Assembly (NCBI GenBank): GCA_023614405.1
Contig: JAJUPC010000038.1
Span: forward strand, 620,001 to 684,000
Direction of reading: 5' to 3'
DNA: 64,000 bases
Origin: Avena insularis
Taxonomy: Eukaryota; Streptophyta; Magnoliopsida; Poales; Poaceae
Part shown: in pieces, positions 1 through 12,169 of the stretch
Numbering within the stretch: position 1 is the stretch's first letter
Layout: each line of letters opens with the position of its first letter
The notes under the pieces: generated by a model
What the model was told of the DNA's origin: nothing
Database searches by the model: none
Seen by the model: only the letters and a program-made list of their open reading frames with translations
Translations under genes and position numbers: made by a program

Positions 1-1003
1 GACTTTTCCTTCTTGCATCAACACACATCCTAGACCAACCTTGGATGCGTCACAATACACATCAAAAGGCTTCTTGATATCTGGCATAATCAATATTTGG
101 GATGAAATCAATCTCTTCTTGAGCTCTTGAAAACTTTCTTCACATTTGTCCGTCCATTTAAACTTCTTATATTTATTCAACAATTTGGTCATGGGTCTTG
201 TGATGGTCGAGAATCGTTCTACGAACTTGCGGTAATATCCCGCTAATCCAAGAAATGCATGACCTCGGGTTTGAGTGGTTGGGGCTTGCCATTCTTCAAC
301 ATCCTTAACCATGGCGGGATCGACAGCAATTCCTCCTGTCGACACGATATGTCCTAGGAATCCTACTTCCTTTAACCAGAACTCACATTTGCTAAACTTG
401 GTATACAACTGATGCTCTCTAAGGGTTTCAAGGATGGTCCTCAGGTGTAGCTCATGGTCTTCTTATGATTTGGAATAGATCAGAATATCATCGATAAAAA
501 CAATGACAAACTTATCCAGGAAGTTCATAAAACTCTTATTCATGAGGTTCATGAAATAAGAGGGGGCATTGTTTAATCCAAAAGACATGACAATGTACTC
601 ATACGATTCATATCTGGTGGTGAAGGAAGTTTTGGAATATCCGTTGCACGAATCTTGAGTTGATGATAACTAGTTCTAAGATCAATCTTAGAAAACACTT
701 TGGCACCGGTCAACTGGTCAAACAGGTCTTCTATCTTCGGCAATGTGTACTTGTTCTTAATGGTGACATCATTCAGCTTCCGATAATCCATGCACAAATG
801 GTTACCTCCATCTTTCTTATCCAAAAATAGAATAGGTGATCTCCATGGCGACACTGAGCTATAGGTCCAGTTCCAGGGATTAGTTCAATGATAAACTCGA
901 TATCCCGATCTGGGGGCATACCGGGCAATTCATCTGGGAATATGCCAGGGTATTCACAGACTACTTTGACTTGGTCAATGGTTGGTTGGTCTAGACTCTT
1001 GTT
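1..1003 (-). pseudogene. pol: Element D pol: reverse transcriptase and start of RNase H (defective)
   Basis: On the minus strand the RT palm is recognisable: [15 protein letters not shown] near 830, then MDYRKLND, and the catalytic FIDDIL with the two Asp at about 488-499. The YCDASKVGLG start of RNase H lies near position 45, and the rest is outside the window. A few in-frame blocks remain, but there is a frameshift near 650 and an in-frame TAA at 463-465. Upstream, FPDELPGMPPDRDIEF and GTGPIA join directly to the SPWRSP block near 858. About 35-40 residues that normally separate these motifs are therefore missing, and the protein could not be functional. The element family is clear; this copy is dead. 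Confidence 0.85.
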
Positions 1004-1423
1004 TCACTTAAATTGATGGGGCAAAGTCTCAGATACATGCTCTACTGATACTCCACTGGTACTAGTCATGGTTATGGCTTTCTTGGCACAGTCCATTAAT
1101 CCTTTATGTTTCGACATCCAATCCATTCCTAGTACTAATTCCAAACCTTTGGTTCCAAGTACTATTAGATTAGCATAAAAATCTATTCCATGGATTCTGA
1201 TAGGTACGACCTTGCAAATTTTTCTAGCTTTGGTTGTTGAATCAGGTATTTGAACTATCATAACATGCTTCAATGTTGTTAGTTGAATCTTACTAGTGCA
1301 TGCAAATTCTTCTATACCAAATGAGTGCGATGCTCCATAATCAAAAAAAAACTCTTGCAAGTACTGAGTTAACATAAAACATACCCAGCACGACATCTGG
1401 CGCTTCCTGAGCTTCTTCAGCAT
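1004..1423 (-). pseudogene. Element D aspartic protease region
   Basis: A 139-residue open block that matches the retropepsin region between gag and RT of plant gypsy elements. The motif FDYGASHSFG stands where the family has F-D-[ST]-G-A-S-H-S-F, so the residue after the catalytic Asp is Tyr instead of Ser/Thr. Downstream, LVLGMDWMSKHKGLMDC is the conserved second part of the fold. It continues the gag-pol frame with interruptions. The Asp is kept, but the altered triad and neighbouring stops argue for an inactive protein. Confidence 0.8.
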
Positions 1424-1424
1424 T

Positions 1425-2531
1425 CATGTGAAACAGACGGCCGTTGTAGTTGAGTTAGTTCCCTAGGGCAAATCTCCTTCCAGGCTGAACACGGCGCTGC
1501 TGCTCAGCTGGTGCATTCACATTGGTGGCTGCTGCAAGCTTCTTGGGGCACTCGTTGGAGTAGTGACCCTTGACTCCGCATTCAAAACAAGTATTGTTTT
1601 TGTTGGTGTTGTTGTTGTTGGACTTGGGCGGTGCCTAGTTGAAATTGTTGGAGTTGCTGGGGTAATTGTTGGGGTTTCCTCCAGGCCTTGGGTTTCCTCC
1701 TCCACGGTTGGGATAGTTCGGACGAGACATAGGAGGTGTATTGTTACTTTGGGCATATCTTGTAGACGGGTTGGGGCGATACTTCGGGTTATGTTGGGAT
1801 CCTGGTTGATGCATCATTCGACGCTTGGGATTCTCATTGGCTTGGTTGATATTACCTTCCATCTGGATTGCAGAATCCACTAAGGCTTCAAGGTCAGCAA
1901 AAGGAATGTTGACCAGTATTGTCTGCATCTCATCTTGCTAACCATTCAAGAATCTCTCCTTCTTCTTAGCTTCAGTGTCAATCTCATATGGTGCATACCT
2001 ATCTAATGACAGAAATTTGTCATGGTACTCAACTACTGTCATCCTCCCTTGCTTCAATTCTCTGAACTCATCTCTCATCCTCATGATTAAACCCGGTGGC
2101 ACATGGGTTCGGCTGAACTTGAGTTTTAATTCATCCCAAGCCATCATCTATCCTCCATTCATGCTATGGATGCTATTCCGCCAAGCTCTTACATCACCTG
2201 CCAGATAATGGGTGGCAAACAGTACTTTCTCATTGGCCTTCACTCCTATGACTTCTAAGTTGTTCTCCATGGTCTGCACCCAGTCATTAACATCTAATGG
2301 CTCTTCAGACTTACTAAATATGGGGGAATTGGTGTTTTGAAAGTTCTTTAGCTTGGATCCATAATTGTCCTGGTTTCCATGGCCTTGATTATTATGGCCC
2401 ATCTGAGCTATCTGTTGAAGGCTGGCTAAATTAGCTTGACGTTGAGCTCTTCCAGCTTCACTATCAGCAAACAACATTTGTAGGATTTGCAACATTGGAT
2501 CCTAAGATGAACTGCTCCCTCCACGAGGCAT
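1425..2531 (-). pseudogene. gag: Element D gag (nucleocapsid and capsid), interrupted
   Basis: The likely start is the ATG at 2531-2529, giving MPRGGSSSS, then an in-frame TAG and the block MLQILQMLFAD. The capsid region is recognisable from NDWVQTMENNLEVIGV through FATHYLAGDVRAWW-like positions to FRELKQGRMTVVEYHDKFLSL and the end ERFLNG, which fits the retrotransposon gag family. After an Asn/Pro/Arg-rich linker comes a CCHC zinc knuckle, CFECGVKGHYSNEC, at 1548-1589, which binds RNA. Stops separate the blocks near 2500, 2147 and 1937. The reading direction and order (gag, protease, RT) agree with the rest of D. Confidence 0.88.
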
Positions 2532-2788
2532 CTGAAGATTGAGATAGATCATGAGACAAGAGGGAAATTTCTAAGGTTCATGGATTTGTTTTTGAAAAGA
2601 TTTTAAACTTTGAGTTTGACTCTGGTTTTGCCAACTAGCAACTTGCTTTTCATTCATTCATTCATTCATAGCACCCAATACAAACACACACCACACTAGG
2701 GTGAGAGATGGTTTTAGGAACCATTATGGGAAGCTACGATATAGTGGGACCAGATACAACTCACTCCTACGATAGTGCTCAAGTGTTA

Positions 2789-3571
2789 CTACTCATCAGA
2801 ACCGGTGGCTTCTTCATCATCAATGAAGGCGGAATCATCATCAGTGTGGAAGTCCATGTTGAGGTCCTCCAGGTAGTCATCATCATCGCTGAGGTAGGAG
2901 TAGGGAGCTCCATGGATATATTCCCCATCGTTTTCCCTCTCCTCAAGATGCATGTCCCGCTCATGGATGGTCTCATCCAAGTCTGACACTTTGTGATTAA
3001 AGAAGGCAATGATGCGATCCTTCTTGTCCCGCAGACGGCAAAGTAACTTGAGCTCCTTCACAAGGATGGCGATGGTCTGGTCGTTCTTGACTGCAATGGC
3101 ATGGTTGTGGTTGGCGTAGGCGCGGGCGTTATCCAACTCCTTCTGCCTATCATACAGCATGAAGTCGAGATGATCTACCTGATGCTTCAGCTCCGGATGA
3201 CCTGGTACCTCCAATGGCTGTCACATAGCATCACGCCTTGCGTAGTAAGCAAAGCGAGTGCTATTGATCTGGTTGATGCTTTGCCCACACAGACGGGCAA
3301 GAGCTTCCTACATAGACCTAGCGAGTCCGTCTAGCCAGTTGTTCTCCCTCAAGCTGAATTGGATACCCTATGAGGTGGGTGCCTCCATCTTGCCTCTAGG
3401 ATTTGCAACTATCAGCCATTGTAGTTCTCCTCCTGGTTGATCATTGAGCTGTTCTGCAAAGAACTCGGGTTGCGGGCGCTCAAGAAGTTCCAAGAGTTGG
3501 GTTAAGTCACGCTCTAAGATGAGCTCTCTTCCGTTGCACAACTGGTAGAACTTTCTATACTTGACTTCCAT
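2789..3571 (-). pseudogene. Element D leader ORF between primer site and gag (ORF0-like), with stops
   Basis: One minus-strand frame of 261 codons runs from MEVKYRKFYQLCNGREL to an acidic C terminus ending EEATGSDE, with premature stops near 3368 and 3310 and at about 3218. The second half is rich in charged heptad-like residues (LDFMLYDRQKELDNARAYA, then IAILVKELKLLCRLRDKK), consistent with a coiled coil. A run of Asp near 2860-2890 follows. It lies upstream of gag, where some plant gypsy elements carry an extra ORF. I do not recognise a known domain. That only a few stops break a long single frame suggests it was once coding; its function is unknown. Confidence 0.6.
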
Positions 3572-3801
3572 CTACAATAATGTAGGATGAGTAACTTAGT
3601 GAGGTGATAAGGTGTGTCAAATTTTATGTAGGATTGCAAGAATTTTTGAGGAACATAAATTTTCTTGAAAGAATCTCAGTGATAAGAATGAGAATAGGTT
3701 TTCATAAATACTCACTTCTTTTGTTTTGAAACTAATTTCATTATTCAAGCGTCCATTCTAACTAGGGTCTCGTATGGTAAGGACGAGATTTGATACCAAC
3801 T
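3572..3801 (-). other. Element D leader with primer-binding site (initiator Met tRNA type)
   Basis: Non-coding leader between the LTR end at 3802 and the leader ORF. Directly next to the LTR, minus strand 3801-3784 reads AGTTGGTATCAAATCTCG. The core TGGTATCA matches the 3' end complement of plant initiator Met tRNA (TGGTATCAGAGC), after which it diverges. This is the usual primer for Tekay and many other plant gypsy elements. The rest of the leader is A/T-rich with no ORF. Confidence 0.75.
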
Positions 3802-5924
3802 TGTCAACACCTGGATTTTTAATCCTAGATGCCTGATATGCCATGCATTGCAATCCCAGGATTACCATTTTTGCGAGACATAACAGATTGGTACCATATT
3901 TCATCATCCATTACAAACCATAATAAAAGTCTTAGAAATAAAGGAATAATAATAAGGGTAGCGTGGTCGAGGCTCCATCTTCAGGGTCACAGGCAATGCT
4001 GACGATGGGAGATGATCCTAGTTGTCATAGACTTCCTGTTGTCTATCATCCTATTAGTCCTCCTCATAGTCTGGCCATAGGAATAGCCAGGGACAAATAC
4101 ATGACTACTCTTTTAGTACTCGCAAACTATCACTAACAAGTAAAGTAGTTCGAGTAGGAATCCTAAGCTCTAGGTTTATTTGCAAAAATCCAGGTTTATC
4201 TCAACTGAGTTATAAGTAAAGAGAACTAGTTTAATGTTCTACAACACCTAAGTGGGAACTTAGTGTTCATGTTCACAACCCTGTTGTGGTCAAGTCAAAG
4301 TCATAGTTCATTTCACAAGTCATTTTGAAAACATATGACGAAGGAACAGTATGGCCACTCCAACTTTCCATGACCATGGACGCTGCTATTCGAATAGTTT
4401 GACACTCTGCAGAGGTGGTACACTTTCACCACAACATTTGATACATCCGTCAGGGATAACCCTGAATCATCATACTTAGTATGCGGATAATCAATCATAA
4501 CCTTTCAATTACACACCCTAGTATAGGCACATCCCCTATGAGTTTGGCCTCCCAACCATGACCATCTGTCATCTTGGGAACTGCATAGGTTGACATTCAC
4601 ATTCACGAGGTAGCCTTAGCTCAAGCCTCTTCCGCAAGGGAACCCATACTAAGACATATAAACTTCCAGTTAAGCCTTAACCAAATCAGGTAGTGCGGTT
4701 GTACGGTAAAATTAGAATGGTATCGCATCCGAACCCAACCATCCGTTTTTGAAAAGGGTTAAGGCTCATGCCTCAACATTTTCATCATCAAATCATCTTG
4801 TGTCCATAACACATGTCAAAACATTTCAATAGAATGAAACATCATCCCAACGTTTTCATAATCATTTTCACCAAATATTCCCATCTAAAGTGATCAACTT
4901 TTATTCTTAGCACTTGCCACTAAAGTTGAGGGTATTCACTAATGAAGGGTACTAATCAAGTGTGACTAGCCAAATCTACTCTCATGCCTTAGTATGACAT
5001 CTAGTTCTAACTACTTAGGCCTAGTTTTATGCTCTTTATGCTATCTATACCATCTTTCCAAAACTCACAAAGCACTATCTAAAAGTAATAAAGAACTTTG
5101 GTAAAGGTAAAAGAATAAAGCCTGCAAGTAAAAATGGGATTTGGTATAATCAAGGTTGCATAACCAAAGCATGCCTAAGGCACATAGCTTGCAAGTGTTA
5201 TCTTGTCTTGATTGGTGCAGTGGTTGAAGTTTTCCTCTTCTTCTTCGTAGTAATCCTCCTCCTCGTAGCCTTGGTCATTATATAAATGAATACAAGGTAC
5301 ACAATCACCAAACAATACTTAACTACTTGTATTTGGAACATAAAGATTCACACTAGATGATCTAGCATCATCACAATCATCACATGAAATAAAGACCTAG
5401 TCTTATTTATTTTATTTTGGAAAAGTAATTTCTACTCATTGAAAACTACTTAAGATTTAATATTCTCCAATTATAATATGGGATCATGTTGACACATGTC
5501 ATCAACACATATTCTAATACTTGGGAATGTGATTTAAAGTGGTGGTCATAATTTATAAAGATTAAAATTACTATTTTATACAATTAAAGTGACTAGAAAT
5601 TCCTATGGAGAATTCTTTTAGTACTAGTCCAAGATCACTGCATGTAAACCTAAATATTTTACATATTCAGATGGATCTTGTCAAATGTGATTTTTGAGAG
5701 TTGGAATCAAATCAAAAGCATTTATGGTTTATTTTAGAAAAATGTTTGAATATTAAAAGCCTCTATCTTCTTATTTTTACTATAGGTGATCTATAATTCA
5801 AAATGGTTTTAATCCAACGGTCTTGGATTCATAATTTCAATACCTTTCTAGCAAAATCGGAATCATGCCATTTGGTTCAGAAAATCTCCTTGAATTGAAT
5901 TTCAAAGTCACCGACTGAACTAGG
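3802..5924 (-). repeat. Element D 5' LTR, block 1 (3' end of the LTR)
   Basis: The block ends in element sense with GGTGTTGACA, then the primer site. It is homologous along its length to the last part of the solo LTR at 59243-63272; for example the stretch around 3862-3900 (CATAACAGAT...) matches the reverse complement of 63180-63220. It contains no gene, and small ORFs are noise. It stops exactly at the target duplication CTAGG at 5920-5924, where element A is inserted. Confidence 0.88.
5920..5924. repeat. Target-site duplication of element A, left copy (CTAGG)
   Basis: CTAGG directly precedes the A LTR (TGTTGGGG) and recurs directly after its 3' LTR at 20438-20442. Confidence 0.95.
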
Positions 5925-6606
5925 TGTTGGGGGGATAACCCCGGATAGGGTAAAGACGGGGAAAGACGAAAGGATGTTCCCCGTCTAGTTTCTGAGTTAC
6001 GGTCTGAGCCGGCCGAATCATGTAGAGGTCGGCCGAGATGGGAAAGGGCAGGACCCTCATAGCAATGGCAAGATAATACCTGGCCGAGATACTTTGTAAC
6101 TCGGCTGGGTCAGCCCGAATGACCTTAATGCAGGTAGAGGACAAGCCGAGCTACGGGAGGCAAGGCCGAATGATACGAAGCTTGCAGGAGAAGGGGAAGC
6201 CTGCAGTCAAACCCTAGCCGCAGGATAGGGAGAATCTGAGCCAAGCCAAGTACTACAGACAAAGACGCAGAGCGACAGAGAGGCAGAAGGAGGTCACGGA
6301 GGTGACAGTCCTGAAGCCCGAGGCGTGCAGGAGGGGCCCTCTGGAACCTTGCCGTAGTAGGAGGAGAGGCTTGGACCCTGAGGAAGGGATCGACTTATGT
6401 TAGTACCGTTAGGCTGGTAAAGTTCTTCTCTTCTCCCTGTATACAGCTCAAGGAGAACTTGTAGCCCAAGGAAGGAGAAATAAAGATCTTTGCCTTAGTC
6501 TTTTGTGTGTAGAATCAACTACATATTCCCTCCCCAGATCCCACTAGCATCCATTGGCCCCATACTTTAGCCTACCCATGGCATCTGACGTGCCACGACC
6601 ACGACA
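5925..6606 (+). repeat. Element A 5' LTR (682 bp, promoter segment deleted)
   Basis: Starts TGTTGGGGGG and ends CACGACA. It is collinear with the 3' LTR except for a clean 107 bp loss corresponding to 20091-20197, and 789 minus 107 equals 682. The lost piece holds the TATA box and a perfect hairpin. The junction GTAGTAGGAGGAGAGG carries a GGAG microhomology seen at both deletion borders of the intact copy. Confidence 0.93.
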
Positions 6607-6608
6607 GT

Positions 6609-6626
6609 TGGCGGCCACCGTGGGGC
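6609..6626 (+). promoter_or_regulatory. Element A primer-binding site (tRNA-Lys)
   Basis: TGGCGGCCACCGTGGGGC starts 2 nt after the LTR. It differs at one base from TGGCGCCCACCGTGGGGC, the complement of the 3' end of plant tRNA-Lys(CUU). The same site is found in B and C. Confidence 0.85.
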
Positions 6627-6647
6627 CAGCTGCGGTGCTAGCTGGAG

Positions 6648-9066
6648 TTATGATCCGGATGGGAAACTTCATCAACACGGGCGAGCGCGTTGTTTTTGGC
6701 TTGGTCCAGAGATTTGATCTCTGTGACTACATCAGCGACAATGCGGGCAGCTTCAGGGGAAAAAATCCCCCGCGCAACGGTGTCTTCATCAGCCTGGGCG
6801 GGCACAGGGTCTACGTCGGCATCGACATCTCCGGCATCTATCCTCACCAAGTTGTTGTTGCAGGAGAGCCACCTCTTAACACTGCGAGCCGTCCGCGCGG
6901 AGCGCATCCCGAAGGCAGCGTCGAGGTGATGGTCACGGCCGGAGTGCAAACTGGAGTAGCGGCTGCCGGATCGACTAGAGAATCCACTACCGGCGTACAG
7001 GGCGCACCCATGCAGACAGCACCGCTACCCACCGAGGTAATCCCGCCAGCGACCAACCCGACCTAGGTGCAGGACACTACCCCAAAGGCACCAAGAGTAA
7101 GAGGGCCACCTCTGGAAAGGCCAGAGAACATTCTTCAGGCAACCATAGAGAACTTGACTACACCTGTAGCGCCGATACTTGATCCGGCAAATGCTCAGGC
7201 AGAATTAGAAGAAACCAGGCAAAAGGTACTGGTAGAGGCCAAAAAGGTGTCGGCCCTGCGAGAGTCCTTAAACAAGACCCTACGAGAATATGCCAAAGCT
7301 AATAAGCTTGACGTCGCGCCCGAACGGGTGGACGAATTAAGATTGAGGGGAAAGAACCTCATGGATGATATCAACAAAGAGCATGATGCTCATAAGGCAG
7401 AATCGGTTGATTTGGGTTTGCCGAGGTACAGTACCCCGGCGAAGAACCTAAGAGCGGCAAATGCTGCAGCATTGGAGTTAGAGGGGTTGACCGGCGAAGC
7501 CCGGCAGAAACAGCAAGAAAGAGTGAATGAGCTGGTGCGCATCGCAAACTAGCAAAACGAAGAAATGCTCAGGGCAGACCCGGCGAGGCCGGGGGCATCG
7601 CGAATGGTTCACTCAGCAGGAGCAGCACCTGCCTTGTCCGTGGCAGCAGCATCCTCGCCCGGAAATAATGCACGGAAGGACAGAGCAGTAACCTCAGGAA
7701 AGAGAAACAAGCAAATTGTGTCGTATGATCCGGCAATAGCCGGGAAGGCAAATGAGAACAGAGGCAATGGAAGCCGAGGTAACAGTGGTGAGAGGAATCC
7801 CGGCCGTATTGAGAAAGACGGCGGAAGCCGAGGCAATGGAGACCTCGGCAGAAGAGAGCTCGGAAGAGGCAATCATGAAAACAATACCCCGGTCGAAGTA
7901 AGGAGAGAACTGCCACTCAACCCGCAACCAAGGCATGAACCCCGGCAGGAAAGAGAAACGAGGCCAGCTCGCCACAATCAAGTGAATGAAAGGTACAATG
8001 ATGGTTATTCCGAGATGGAATATGAGATCCATGGTAGAAATAACCATTATGGAATACAAGACAGAGTTCTGTACAGAGATTTGCCATCAAATGATGCAAG
8101 AATGAAGCTGGACCGGCTATACCGGTCCGAGTTGTTGGAAGAACAGGGTCCACCAGGTCCGACATGCTTTGGACCACGGATCATGGGAGAACCACCTATG
8201 CCGAACTTTCAGCTAGCAAGAGGCACGAAACATATAATGGGAGTACCAAACCACAAGACTGGTTGATTAACTATGCCACTGCTGTGAAAATAGCGGGTGG
8301 AAACTTACGATGGGCAGTACGGTATGTCCCACAAATGCTGGAAGGACCAGCTAGGGTGTGGCTGAATAATATACCAGCGGGCAGTATCAACTGTTGGTTG
8401 GATTTTGAAGAAATGTTTGTCAGCAACTTTACCAGCACATACAAGAGGCCAAAGAGGCCACAGCAGTTAGCCATGTGCAAGCAGAGGCCGAATGAAACAG
8501 ATAGAGAGTTTTTAACTCGATGGTGTAACCTGAGAAACTCATGTGAAGGAGTTATAGAGTCGCAAGCAATAGCTTGGTTCGCACAAGGATGCCGTTATGC
8601 CAGCGTGTTGTGGCAACGTCTGCAAAGAGATATGCCGACCACATTGGCAGAAACTATCAGAATAGCGGACTCCTATGCATTAGGAGATCCAACGCAACCA
8701 GAATTAATGTCGGCGGATCATCAGGAGCAACATGACCATTATGCAAGAGATCTGGCCGGATCATCCAGGCGCAGTGATTTCAGAGGAAGAAGAAGAGAGG
8801 AAAGGCCGGATTATAGATATAGCTCGGCCCAAGTGGCGGCAGTAACGCAAGATCCGCCGAGTCACCGAGCGACTCAACGACAAAAGAATGGTCCTTAGCA
8901 GTGGACACCAAAGAATGAAGGAAAAAGACAGTGGACCCCAGAACAAAAGAAACAGTGGCAGGAGAGGCCGAAGTACACATTCGAATCTATGTTAGATCAG
9001 CCGTGCAAATTTCACACGTCCAACCCATCCAGGCCAGCCAACCATACGACCCGCCAATGTGCATGA
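6648..9066 (+). pseudogene. gag: Element A gag, interrupted
   Basis: Frame 2 runs from the LTR edge to 8266. The likely start is the ATG at 6648 (MIRMGNFINTGERVV), but an upstream non-ATG start cannot be excluded. In-frame TAGs lie at 7064 and 7550, then a shift to frame 1 between 8164 and 8266, with further stops at 8896 (TAG) and 9064 (TGA). The capsid part, roughly 8230-8700, has the gag signature: WLINYATAVKIAGG, then MLEGPARVWLNN, FVSNFTSTYKRP and ETDREFLTRWCNLR. An Arg-rich tail follows, with a degenerate knuckle of the form C-x2-H...H-x4-C near 9004-9060. The N-terminal part contains coiled-coil-like charged repeats near 7200-7540. Confidence 0.85.
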
Positions 9067-10040
9067 ATGAAAAATGCAATGGGAAACCCCGTAGGTATTC
9101 AGGCAGCACCCCATCAAGTACATCAGCAGCATCAACCACAGTTGACTGGAGCAAATGCACATCAACTGATGTTACCGCCTCCTCCCCCGAGGTACGATAA
9201 CTCGGATCGAAGATATGCGGTACATCAGGTGATGAACCAAGTCCAGGATGGAAGGACAAATCCAGCGAATACTGGACACAATGATTACAGAGAACATCAT
9301 CAGTCTTATTGCGTGTTCACAACGGAACAGCAAGACAAGCAGAGTGTGCAACGCCGGCATATGGAAGTAAATGCAGTTATGCCTGCAGTACCAAGATATG
9401 TGCCTTGGTCAGATCAGGAGGTAACTTGGAGCATAAAGGATCACCCCAAGATAATGCCGAATCCCGGATCATATGCACTGGTGTTGGATCCGACGTTCGT
9501 TGGACCAAGCATCAATGTGAAATTCTCAAAAGTACTCATTGACAATGGAAGCAGTATCAACATCATGTACAAAGATACCATGCATAAACTCGGAATATCA
9601 CAGAACATGTTGCAATCCACGAGGACCACTTTCCATGGGATAGTGCCAGGGCTTTCATGTGAACCCATTGGTAAGGTCCGAGTGGATGTGTTATTCGGCA
9701 CAAGAGATAACTGCAGAGCATAAAACTTAGAGTTTGAGGTGGTGGATCTAGAGAGTTGTTATCATGCTTTACTCGGACGGCCAGCGTTGGCCAAATTCAT
9801 GGGCAACTGCCATATAAGTTATCTGAAAATGAAGCTACCCGGACCACAAGGGGTGATAACAATAGCAGGGGATTACAAGAAGTCAATGGAGTGTGCTTCA
9901 GCCGGGTCAAATTTGGCCGAATCATTGGTTATAGCAAGAGAAAAAAGAAGGATTCAGGAGGTAGCACCGCTCATCGGCATGACTGAATATGCCGGCACTA
10001 GCCAATCCGCATGGAAGTGTCTCTTTTCAGCCAACTAAAG
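9067..10040 (+). pseudogene. Element A aspartic protease region
   Basis: The frame 1 block contains VLIDNGSSINIMYKDTMHKLG. The catalytic D-[ST]-G is here D-N-G-S-S at 9541-9555. C has the same D-N-G-S-S and B has D-D-G-S-S, so a non-Ser/Thr residue at this place is shared by the group. An in-frame TAA lies at 9721. The second half, LESCYHALLGRPALAKFM, is the usual C-terminal landmark of Tat proteases. A frameshift near 10005 moves the reading to frame 2 for RT. Confidence 0.82.
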
Positions 10041-12169
10041 AAACGAAGAAGGTTCAGATAGATGAGCAATTCCCAGAGCATACTGTTACTATTGGGGCAG
10101 GCCTAGATGCTAAATAGGAAAGCGAGCTCACCAACTTCCTCCGTGAGAATCGGGACATATTTGCATGGTCAACTCAGGACCTGCAAGGTGTTCCGAGGGA
10201 GTTGGCTGAGCACTCTTTGAATGTAAGGTCAGGAGCAAGGCCGGTGAAGCAACCTCTCCGCCGCTTCGCCGAAGACAGGAGAAAAATAATAGGGGATGAA
10301 ATAGCTCGGCTCCTCGCAGCCGGGTTCATCATGGAGGTGCTGTATCCGGATTGGTTGTCGAATCCAGTGCTAGTAGAAAAGAAGAAAGATGATCCAAATG
10401 TAGCCATTGTATGGCGAATGTGTATCGATTACACGAACCTGAACAAGGCGTGTCCAAAAGATCCTTTTCCATTACCCAGAATAGACCAAGTCATTGATTC
10501 GACCGCTGGTTGTGAGTTATTGTGATTTGTAGACGCGTATTCTGGTTTTCACCAGATACCGTTAAATCCGGACGATCAAATAAAGACTGCGTGTATTACC
10601 CCGTATGGGGCTTATTGCTAACGCACAATGTCATTCGGCCTGCGAAACGCAGGAGCAACGTATCAGAGATGCATGCAAAAATGTCTACACGACCAAATAG
10701 GAAAAAATGTACAAGTATATGTAGATGACGTGGTCATCAAAACCAAGGAAAGCAAAACACTACTGGATGATATACGACAGACTTTCGCGAACCTGAGAAG
10801 GTTCCGAATGAAGCTTAATCCGGAAAAATGCACATTTGGCCTGCCGGCAGGAAAATTACTCGGTTTTCTCGTATCTAGCCGAGGTATAGAGGCTAATCCA
10901 ACAAAGATAAAGGCGGTAAAAAGAATGGAGTTGCCGAGATGTCTAAACGACGTACAAAAGTTCACGGGATGTCTAGCCTCGCTCAGCCGGTTTGTATGTC
11001 GGCTGGGAGAGAAGGCACTACCACTCTATCAACTAATGAAGAAATTAGATAAGTTCATTTGGACTCCACAAGCGGATAGTGCATTTCATGAGTTGAAAAA
11101 GATGTTGGTCACAGCACCCATTTTGGCTTCTCCATTATCAAAAGAGCCAATGTTACTCTATATAGCGGCTACCAACAGAGTAGTTAGTGCTGTGGTCATC
11201 GTGGAACAACTCGAAGATGATAAGTCGGTACAGAGGCCGGTGTATTATTTGAGCGAGGTGTTATCCGCTTCGAAACAGAATTACCCACATTATCAGAAGA
11301 TGGCTTATGGAGTGTACATGTCGGCAAAGAAGCTTAAACATTACTTCGAAGAGCATCCCATCAAAGTGATCTGTGAAGCACCCATAGCCGATATATTGAG
11401 CAATAAATATGCAAGTGGCCGAATAGCAAAATGGGCAATCGAGTTGTCACCATACGCTCCACAATTCGATAGGAGAGATGCAATCAAATCTCAGGCGGTC
11501 GCCGACTTCTTCGTAGATTGGGCCGAGGTGCAGTATGAGCCACCATTACCAGACCCAAATTATTGGACGATGCATTTCGATGGTTCCAAACTAAGAAATG
11601 GTTTGGGGGCAGGAATAGTGTTAACCTCACCCAAAAGGGATCAGCTGAAGTATGTGCTACAAATACATTTTGCCACATCAAACAACGTAGCCGAATACGA
11701 AGCACTGGTCCATGGGCTGAAAGTAGCAAAAGAGATTGCCATACGCCGAATCTTATGCTATGGGGACTCGGATTTGGTAGTACAGCAAGTCTCAGGCAAT
11801 TGGGATGCGTTAGATGATAATATGGCTTTGTATAGATTTCATGTGCAAAAGATCAGTGGATACTTTGAAGGGTGTGAGTTTCACCACATACCTCGGGCAA
11901 AAAATGATGCCGCAGACTCGTTGTCAAAACTAGGATCGACCAGTCAGTCAATTCCACCGGGTATTGCTCTGGAGCACCTCAGAAAACCATCGATAACCCC
12001 ATCACCAGAATCCGAATCTATCTTTATTCCGACAAGTTCAGCGGAAGATAATGTGCCGATGGAAGTAGATCAGCAATATAACTCGGAACCATCCAAGGAA
12101 AGGACAGCTCAGGTAAGCATAATTGTGGAGGAAGCCGAGGTAGCTATGTCGCGGAAAACATGGAAATAG
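10041..12169 (+). pseudogene. pol: Element A pol: reverse transcriptase, RNase H and second (archaeal-type) RNase H
   Basis: Frame 2. An amber TAG at 10115 comes before ESELTNFLRENRDIFAW. RT motifs follow: EKKKDDPNVAIVWRMCIDYTNLNKACPKDPFPLPRIDQ, catalytic Y-V-D-D at 10718-10729, and stops at 10523 (TGA) and 10619 (TAA). The first RNase H connection lies near 10980-11480. A second RNase H starts with TMHFDGSK (Asp at 11579-11581), then NVAEYEALVHGL, CYGDSDLVVQQV and IPRAKNDAADSLSKLG. It keeps the acidic catalytic residues. Dual RNase H is the hallmark of the Tat lineage. The last 1.5 kb (10628-12169, 513 codons) is uninterrupted. A frameshift near 12140 precedes integrase. Confidence 0.92.

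Noticed and set aside
1563..1883. Plus-strand open frame opposite the D gag linker
   Set aside because: A shadow of the repetitive Asn/Pro/Gly-rich gag linker and zinc knuckle on the minus strand.
7569..8059. Several minus-strand frames opposite A gag
   Set aside because: They lie antisense to a well-supported gag and show no conserved motif in B or C.
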